From: CAYJRR01 sp964372275 [NCBI: uncultured bacterium]
GTDB lineage: Bacteria; CAYJRR01
Length of the DNA stretch: 29,820 bases
Assembly: GCA_964372275.1 (NCBI GenBank)
Contig: CAYJRR010000054.1
Location: 1-29,820 of the forward strand
Direction of reading: 5' to 3'
Both the position numbers and the translations under genes were made by a program. The stretch's first letter is position 1; each line of letters begins with the position of its first letter. Shown in pieces: positions 24,883-29,820 of the stretch. The notes beneath the pieces were generated by a model. It made no database searches. It had not been told where the DNA came from and worked only from the letters and a program-made list of their open reading frames with translations.

Positions 24883-25442
24883 CGGCTCCCCCGCCGGACG
24901 GCTTCGACCCGCGCTTCGATCTCGTCGAGGTAGAGCCTCCGTTCCCCCCCGATCTCGTCGATCTCCGCGCCGCCGGGTCCCACCAGGACGCTGCCGGGAG
25001 CGACCGCATCGCGGACGGCGACCGGCATTCCGGTCTCCGCCTCCTCGATCACCCGGAACACCCCCTGGAAGCCTCCCACGACCAGGTGTTCCGGCGACGC
25101 GGCCCGACGCGGCTCCAGAAAGACGACGACCCGGTCCCCCTCCGCGAAGACCGGCCCCCCCAGGAACGGCGCGACGATCCCGGCGAGCCGTCCCCCGGGG
25201 GTGACGACGACGATCTCGCGGGCGCGACCCGGCCCCGCGATCTCGCGCTCGACCTCCAGCCGGGCGCGCGTCCGGATGGCGCCGTCCGGATCGAGGTCGC
25301 TCGTCACCTCCCGCACCGTGGCGACCGCGACCACGGTCGACCTCGCCGCCAATGCTTCGACGTCCATGCGGAGCAGAACGCTCGCGCGGACGGGTAGCGC
25401 CCACAGAACCGCTCCGACGATCAGGATCTCTCGCACACGCAT
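24879..25442 (-). CDS. Small secreted protein coupled to the matrixin gene
   Basis: 187 residues from ATG 25442. A signal peptide runs to about residue 20 (ILIVGAVLWALPVRAS). The mature part starts MDVEALAARSTVVAVATV, has the conserved-looking turn VTPGGRLAGIV, then FAEGDRVVVFLEP and VVGGFQGVFRV, consistent with a small beta-rich domain. I have seen this kind of protein next to exported proteases in deltaproteobacterial genomes, but I cannot name a family with certainty. The ATGA overlap with the matrixin suggests that it is translated with it; a chaperone or inhibitor role for the protease is an inference. Confidence 0.68.
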   Translation of the reverse strand: MRVREILIVGAVLWALPVRASVLLRMDVEALAARSTVVAVATVREVTSDLDPDGAIRTRARLEVEREIAGPGRAREIVVVTPGGRLAGIVAPFLGGPVFAEGDRVVVFLEPRRAASPEHLVVGGFQGVFRVIEEAETGMPVAVRDAVAPGSVLVGPGGAEIDEIGGERRLYLDEIEARVEAVRRGSR

Positions 25443-25474
25443 CGTACGCCCGTTTCTCGTGCCGTCTTTCGATT

Positions 25475-26305
25475 CTACACGGCCGGCCTCGTCTCGGCCC
25501 GGGGTGCGGAAGCCCCGCGCCGCCAAAGCCAGATCCCCAACGCGACCGCGATCATGCCGCCGCCGACGGCGCGGGAGGAGGAGATCGCGTCGCCGAAAAG
25601 AGCCGGGAGGAGGAAGCCTCGGGCCTCGTCGGCGCGCAGCCCCTCGAGGACGATCCGGGTCAAGCCGGCCAGCCCCAGGACGGCGACGAACGCTTCGCCG
25701 TCGAACCGGCGGCGGCGGAACGCCCACCATCCCAGCGCCCACAGGACGCCGCCCTCCAGGACCTGCAGCAGCTGGACGGGAACGAGCGGCACCCCGCGCA
25801 ACGAGGGCGGGATCGCCGCCGCCGGATCGCCGAACGCCATCGCGAACCGCGAATCGCTCGCCGGCCCGTAGCAACAGCCGGCGACGAGGCACCCGAGCCG
25901 CCCGATCGCCTGCCCGATCCCCAGCGTCGGGGCGATGCAGTCGAGCGCCGGCCACAAGCGCACGCCGAGCCGCCAGGCCGCGCCGACGCCGACGGCGATC
26001 CCGAGCAGGAGGCCGCCGAAGTACATCATCCCCCCTTGCCAGACCTTGAAGGCGGCCATCGGATCGCCCTCGAACTCCCGAGCGTGGACGAGCACGTACA
26101 TGACCCGACCGCCCACGAGCCCCCCCAGGATGGCGAGGAACGACGCGTCGAGGAACCGGTCGTGCGGAAGGCCCTGTTTCCGCGCGTAGCGGACCCCGAG
26201 GCCCATCACCACCAGGAGCGAGATGCCGACGAAGGCGCCGTATCCACGGATCGGCAGGTCGCCGACGAGGGGAAGCCCGTGCAGCCAGACCAGGATCGGC
26301 TTCAC
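25475..26305 (-). CDS. lgt: Prolipoprotein diacylglyceryl transferase, copy 1
   Basis: 276 residues from GTG 26305, in a GTGA overlap with the other lgt copy. About seven membrane helices are visible. Lgt hallmarks are IRGYGAFVGISLL at the start, WQGGMMYFGGLLLG (90-102), GRLGCLVAGCCYG (135-147) and RIVLEGLRADEARG (217-230), with the catalytic-type R136, R217 and E221. The E. coli enzyme has a histidine in SFHGG and GRLGN; here these are YFGG (F96) and GRLGC (C139), a variant shared by many Lgt proteins as I remember them. It transfers diacylglycerol to the lipobox cysteine of prolipoproteins in the inner membrane. Its neighbour copy is clearly different, so this is not a recent duplicate. Confidence 0.9.
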   Translation of the reverse strand: MKPILVWLHGLPLVGDLPIRGYGAFVGISLLVVMGLGVRYARKQGLPHDRFLDASFLAILGGLVGGRVMYVLVHAREFEGDPMAAFKVWQGGMMYFGGLLLGIAVGVGAAWRLGVRLWPALDCIAPTLGIGQAIGRLGCLVAGCCYGPASDSRFAMAFGDPAAAIPPSLRGVPLVPVQLLQVLEGGVLWALGWWAFRRRRFDGEAFVAVLGLAGLTRIVLEGLRADEARGFLLPALFGDAISSSRAVGGGMIAVALGIWLWRRGASAPRAETRPAV

Positions 26306-27291
26306 GGCGCGCCCCCTCCCGTCCCGGATTCGGCCACGGCCGCCGCGACCGGGGCCGGCGCGACCGATCCGGCGGCGAGCGGCCGCCGGCGCCGACGCCA
26401 CAGGCGCGGCGCGACCACCAGCGTCGCGGCCAGCACCGCGACCGAGATCCACTGGCTGGTGGTGAACGGACCGTGCGTCACGCGCTGCTCGTCACCACGA
26501 AAGAATTCGTTTATCGGGCGCCAGATCGAGTAGGCGACGAGGAAGACGAGCGACAACTGCCCTTCGAAGCGCCGGCCCGGCCGCATCCGGTACAGCGCCG
26601 CGGCCAGCGCGAAGGCGAAGGCCGCCTCCATCAGCTGCGTCGGATAGAGGATCGGGCCGTGCAACCCGTCGGCGCGGTGGCCGAGCGCGCGCAACCATCC
26701 GGCAGGAATCGGTCGGCCGAAGCAGCAACCCGCGAGGAAGCAACCGACCCGGCCGAAGCCGAGCCCGACCGCCGCCGGCGCCGCCGAGAGGTCGGTCAGC
26801 GTCCAGAAGCCGTAACCTCGCCGCCGCCCGAAGAGGTACAGAGCCGGCAGGCCGAGCAGGAAGCCGCCGTAGAAGACGAGCCCTCCGTTCCACACGGCGA
26901 AGACGGCCTGCGGGTGGAGGAGGTAGTAGCGCCCGAGATTCCACGGGCGAGTGACTTCGTGGCTCTCGCCGGCCATGCGGCAGAAGAGATGCATCCACCC
27001 GGGGACGGTCCGCTGCCCGACGCCGGTGGCCGGGTCGACCACCGCCGGCACCGGCAGCTCGATCCAGGGGGACTCCAGGAAGACGTGTCCCAGCCGCGCC
27101 CCCACCAGCCCCACCACCAGCGCGACCAGCGATAGGTCGAGAACGTCGATGACGCGCATGCCGTCGGCGCGCGCGTCGCGCACCCCCAGGCTCGTCGCCA
27201 CCAGGAAGGCGACGGTCATCATCAGGAAGAAGCTGGGGAGGTCGAGCGCCCCGATCAGCGGGAGTTCGGTCTCGAACAGGAGAGGACGCAC
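26302..27291 (-). CDS. lgt: Prolipoprotein diacylglyceryl transferase, copy 2 (with insertion)
   Basis: 329 residues from GTG 27291, 11 bases after lspA. It has WNGGLVFYGGFLLG (134-147), GRVGCFLAGCCFG (180-192) and WRPINEFFRGDEQR (257-270), so the same functional sites as copy 1 are present. It is about 50 residues longer because of an insertion at about 73-125 (PWIELPVPAVVDP, VPGWMHLFCRMAG) between the second and third helices, placed on the periplasmic side, plus a basic C-terminal tail. The two copies may serve different lipoprotein sets or conditions. The position right after ileS-lspA marks it as the likely housekeeping gene, though either could be. Confidence 0.9.
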   Translation of the reverse strand: MRPLLFETELPLIGALDLPSFFLMMTVAFLVATSLGVRDARADGMRVIDVLDLSLVALVVGLVGARLGHVFLESPWIELPVPAVVDPATGVGQRTVPGWMHLFCRMAGESHEVTRPWNLGRYYLLHPQAVFAVWNGGLVFYGGFLLGLPALYLFGRRRGYGFWTLTDLSAAPAAVGLGFGRVGCFLAGCCFGRPIPAGWLRALGHRADGLHGPILYPTQLMEAAFAFALAAALYRMRPGRRFEGQLSLVFLVAYSIWRPINEFFRGDEQRVTHGPFTTSQWISVAVLAATLVVAPRLWRRRRRPLAAGSVAPAPVAAAVAESGTGGGAP

Positions 27292-27302
27292 GCCGCCGCC
27301 CC

Positions 27303-27908
27303 CTACGGCGATCCGCCCGCGTCCGGCGACGGACCGGCCGGCTTCGCCTCCGGCGCCTCGAGGACTTCCGCCCGCTCGGCGCGCTTCGGCAGGAGGCTCT
27401 CCAGCAGGAGGAGCCCGGCCCCGATCGAGATGCAGATGTCGGCCACGTTGAAGGCCGGCCAGTGGCAACCGAACGCCCTGCTGCAGCCGAACCTGGAGAC
27501 CATCCATTCGGCCCGGGTGTAGAAGTCGAGGAAGTCGACGACCCTCCCCACCGTGATCCGGTCGATCAGGTTCCCGATCGCCCCGGCCAGCACCAGCGAA
27601 AGCGCCCAGAGGAAGATCCGTTGATCGGGGCGCGCCGACCGCGCGAGCCAGAGAACGGTCGCCACCGCGCCGATCGAGATGGCGACGAAGACCCCGACGC
27701 GCAGCGAATCCGGCTGCAGGTTTCCGAGCATCCCCCACGCGGCGCCCGGGTTTCGGGTGAGGATCAGGTCGAACAGGCCGGGAATGATCGTCTCACCGCG
27801 CCCCTCGACGTTGCCGAAGTGGCGAACGACCCACCACTTTGTCAGCTGGTCGATCGCGACGGCGATCACCGAGACGATCGTCAGCAGACGGACCTTCTCG
27901 CGCGTCAC
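27303..27908 (-). CDS. lspA: Lipoprotein signal peptidase II
   Basis: 201 residues from GTG 27908, 25 bases after ileS. Four membrane helices are visible. Family sites are IDQLTKWWV (19-27), TRNPGAAWGML (51-61), GNLIDRITVGRVVDFLDF (112-129) and FNVADICISIG (153-163); the catalytic aspartates are D125 (in VVDF) and D157 (in FNVAD). A loop of about 12 extra residues with two cysteines (SRFGCSRAFGCHW) lies between them, and an Ala/Pro tail ends the protein. It cuts the signal peptide after Lgt has modified the cysteine. The gene order ileS-lspA-lgt links tRNA charging and lipoprotein maturation, as in many Gram-negative bacteria. Confidence 0.95.
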   Translation of the reverse strand: MTREKVRLLTIVSVIAVAIDQLTKWWVVRHFGNVEGRGETIIPGLFDLILTRNPGAAWGMLGNLQPDSLRVGVFVAISIGAVATVLWLARSARPDQRIFLWALSLVLAGAIGNLIDRITVGRVVDFLDFYTRAEWMVSRFGCSRAFGCHWPAFNVADICISIGAGLLLLESLLPKRAERAEVLEAPEAKPAGPSPDAGGSP

Positions 27909-27933
27909 CGCCGGGCCCGCCTCGTCGAACCGG

Positions 27934-29820
27934 TCACGCCGCCACCGCCCGGACGCACCGCGCGCAGATCGCCTCCGCCTCCAGCCCCTCGTACCAGAGC
28001 CAACAACGGGGGCACTGATTCCCTTTCGCGTGCTCCACACGGACGGTGTAGCCGGGCCCCGCCGAGGCGGCAACCGAGAACTGGGAGACCCCCAGCGCCT
28101 CCCGCAAGGCCCCCTCGTTCCGCTCGAACCAGGCCCGCGAACGGTCGCCTTCCCCCGGTGCCTCGACCGTCACCCGCGCATCGGAGGCGCTGCCGACGAG
28201 CGTGGCGTCCAGCTCGTCGAGGCGCGCCCGCTCCGACGAGGTCGCCGCCTCCTTCTTGTCGCGAAGCGCCTTCCGTTCCTTGAACAGCGGCTCCTGCGCG
28301 TCGCGCAACTCCTCCAGCTTCTTGAGCACCATCGCGCGAACCTCGAGGATCGTCTCCCACCGGGCGGCGAGCGCCGCGTCGCTCCACGCCGCCGGCGCCT
28401 CGGGGAACCGGGCCAGGTGCACGCTCGCCTCCTTCCCGCTCCACGCCGGCATCGACGACCAGATCTCCTCGGCCGTGAACGCCAGCACCGGCGCGAGCGC
28501 GCGATCGAGCGCGGAGAGGATCGCCAACAGCGCCGACTGTGCCGCGCGGCGGGACGGCCATTCCCGCCCATCGCAGTAGAGGCGGTCCTTCAGGAGGTCG
28601 GCGTAGAAGGCGCTCAAGGTGACGGTCGAGAAGTTGACCGCCGCGTGGTAGATGGCGTGGAACTCGAACGCGTCGTAGGCCCGCCGCAGCTCGCCGAGCA
28701 GCTCCGCGGTGCGGTGGAGCAGGTAGCGGTCGAGCTCGCCCATCTCGGAGAGCGGAACCGAGTGACGGTCGGGATCGAACCCGTCCAGGCTCCCCAGCAC
28801 CCACCGCGCGGTGTTCCGGATCTTGCGGTAGCTCTCCGCGACCCGGCTCATGATCTCGTCCGACAGACGGATGTCCTCGCGGTAGTCGCTGGCCGCGACC
28901 CAGAGGCGGATCAGCTCCGCGCCGCTCTGCGCGATCACCTTGTCGAAGGCGACGTAGTTCCCCTTCGACTTCGACATCTTCGTGCCGTCGGCGGCGACGA
29001 CGAAGCCGTGCGTGAGGCACGCGCGGTAGGCGCTCCTTCCGCGGGTCCCGACCGACGCCAGGAGCGTCGAGTGGAACCAGCCCCGGTGCTGATCGCTCCC
29101 CTCCAGGTAGAGGTCGACCGGGAATCCCAGCGAGGGCCTCGGCTCGCAGACCGCCGCGAACGAGACGCCGGACTCGAACCAGACGTCGAGGATGTCCTCT
29201 TCCTTGGTCCAGTCCTGCGCACCGCACGCCGGGCAGCGCGCCTCGCCCGCCAGCTCGCTCGCCGCACGCGCATACCACGCGTCGGCCCCTTCGGTCTCGA
29301 ACAGCGACGCCACCCGGTCGACGAGTTCTCGCGTCGCATGCGTCTCGCCGCACCGATTGCACCGGAACGCGACGATCGGCACCCCCCACACCCGCTGCCG
29401 CGAGATGCACCAGTCGGGCCGCTTGGAGATCATCCCGTGGATCCGCTCCCGGCCCCACGCCGGGATCCACGTCGTCCGGTCGATCTCGGCCAGCGCCCTC
29501 TCGCGCAGGCCGTTCTTCTCCATCGAGATGAACCACTGCTCGGTGGCGCGGAAGATCACCGGGCTCTTGCAGCGCCAGCAGTGCGGGTAGTCGTGGGTGA
29601 TGGTGCGGGTCGCGACCAGGGCGCCGTTCGCGCGCAGGCGATCGACGATCTTGGGGTTCGCCTTGAAGATGAACTCCCCGGCGAACTCCCCCGCCTCCGC
29701 GGTCATCACCCCGCGGTCGTCGACCGGCACCAGCACGTCGAGCCCGTGCTGCCTTCCGAGATGGAAGTCGTCGGCGCCGTGTCCGGGGGCGATGTGCACG
29801 CATCCGGTTCCGGCCTCGAG
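27934..29820 (-). CDS. ileS: Isoleucyl-tRNA synthetase (C-terminal two thirds; 5' end beyond the window)
   Basis: 629 residues are visible in frame up to the right edge, which opens LEAGTGCVHIAPGHGADDF, inside the editing domain (CP1) of IleS. The class I KMSKS loop reads KMSKSKGN, followed by the anticodon-binding domain. The end carries the zinc knuckle CPRCW and CARCV, typical of the C-terminal zinc finger of bacterial IleS. About 300 residues with the HIGH motif lie outside the window. It charges tRNA-Ile and edits valine. The gene leads the minus-strand run ileS-lspA-lgt-lgt. Confidence 0.97.
   Translation of the reverse strand, partial: LEAGTGCVHIAPGHGADDFHLGRQHGLDVLVPVDDRGVMTAEAGEFAGEFIFKANPKIVDRLRANGALVATRTITHDYPHCWRCKSPVIFRATEQWFISMEKNGLRERALAEIDRTTWIPAWGRERIHGMISKRPDWCISRQRVWGVPIVAFRCNRCGETHATRELVDRVASLFETEGADAWYARAASELAGEARCPACGAQDWTKEEDILDVWFESGVSFAAVCEPRPSLGFPVDLYLEGSDQHRGWFHSTLLASVGTRGRSAYRACLTHGFVVAADGTKMSKSKGNYVAFDKVIAQSGAELIRLWVAASDYREDIRLSDEIMSRVAESYRKIRNTARWVLGSLDGFDPDRHSVPLSEMGELDRYLLHRTAELLGELRRAYDAFEFHAIYHAAVNFSTVTLSAFYADLLKDRLYCDGREWPSRRAAQSALLAILSALDRALAPVLAFTAEEIWSSMPAWSGKEASVHLARFPEAPAAWSDAALAARWETILEVRAMVLKKLEELRDAQEPLFKERKALRDKKEAATSSERARLDELDATLVGSASDARVTVEAPGEGDRSRAWFERNEGALREALGVSQFSVAASAGPGYTVRVEHAKGNQCPRCWLWYEGLEAEAICARCVRAVAA

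Noticed and set aside
27905-29803. Second long minus-strand open frame across the ileS region
   Set aside because: It is a frame shadow; the real frame carries KMSKSKGN and the zinc knuckle of IleS.

Overview
The window is very GC-rich and almost fully coding, with genes overlapping by 4 bases (ATGA, GTGA or CTGA junctions) and many GTG or TTG starts. Several features point to a Gram-negative bacterium of the myxobacterial or deltaproteobacterial kind: two outer-membrane porins, lipoprotein-processing genes, an MJ0042 zinc-ribbon/GYF/TPR protein, tandem lgt paralogs, a PKD-bearing matrixin with a Cys-TM-Arg C-terminal tail, and selB. This placement is inferred from gene content; no rRNA or other taxonomic marker is present. 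I saw no tRNA, CRISPR array, insertion sequence or phage gene.

Layout. 1-1823 (+): the end of an unknown gene, a secreted DUF2225-like zinc-ribbon protein and a class II aldolase-family enzyme. 1802-3914 (-): a Flp-type pilin, a secreted protein with an HEYLH zinc motif and a small secreted protein. 4181-7357 (+): a DEAD-box RNA helicase with a DbpA-type RNA-binding domain, a DUF5665 membrane protein and RadC. 7361-7948 (-): a cytochrome c.

8125-14941 (-) is the most interesting block. Read in its own direction it has a TTGACA promoter followed by a Fur-box-like site, a Fur-family regulator, a large fusion of two P19/FetP-like domains to an FTR1 permease, a monohaem cytochrome c lipoprotein, an outer-membrane protein, a 2 x 38 bp hairpin repeat, a porin with a Cys/His-rich metal-binding tail, and a membrane-anchored Cys-rich (CcmH-like) protein that seems to start at CTG. 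I read it as one metal (probably ferrous iron) acquisition locus: porins admit and hold metal, the P19-like domains bind it in the periplasm, the cytochrome takes electrons, and FTR1 moves the ion across the inner membrane.

14938-21401 (-): a giant zinc-ribbon/GYF/TPR membrane protein, then an ABC-2 exporter (one ATPase, two permeases) and a small membrane protein, tightly spaced as one operon. 21465-23414 (+): selB, divergent from that operon. 23545-29820 (-): ileS (5' part beyond the window), lspA, two different lgt paralogs, a small secreted protein and a PKD-domain matrixin; this joins lipoprotein maturation genes to secreted proteins in one direction of transcription.
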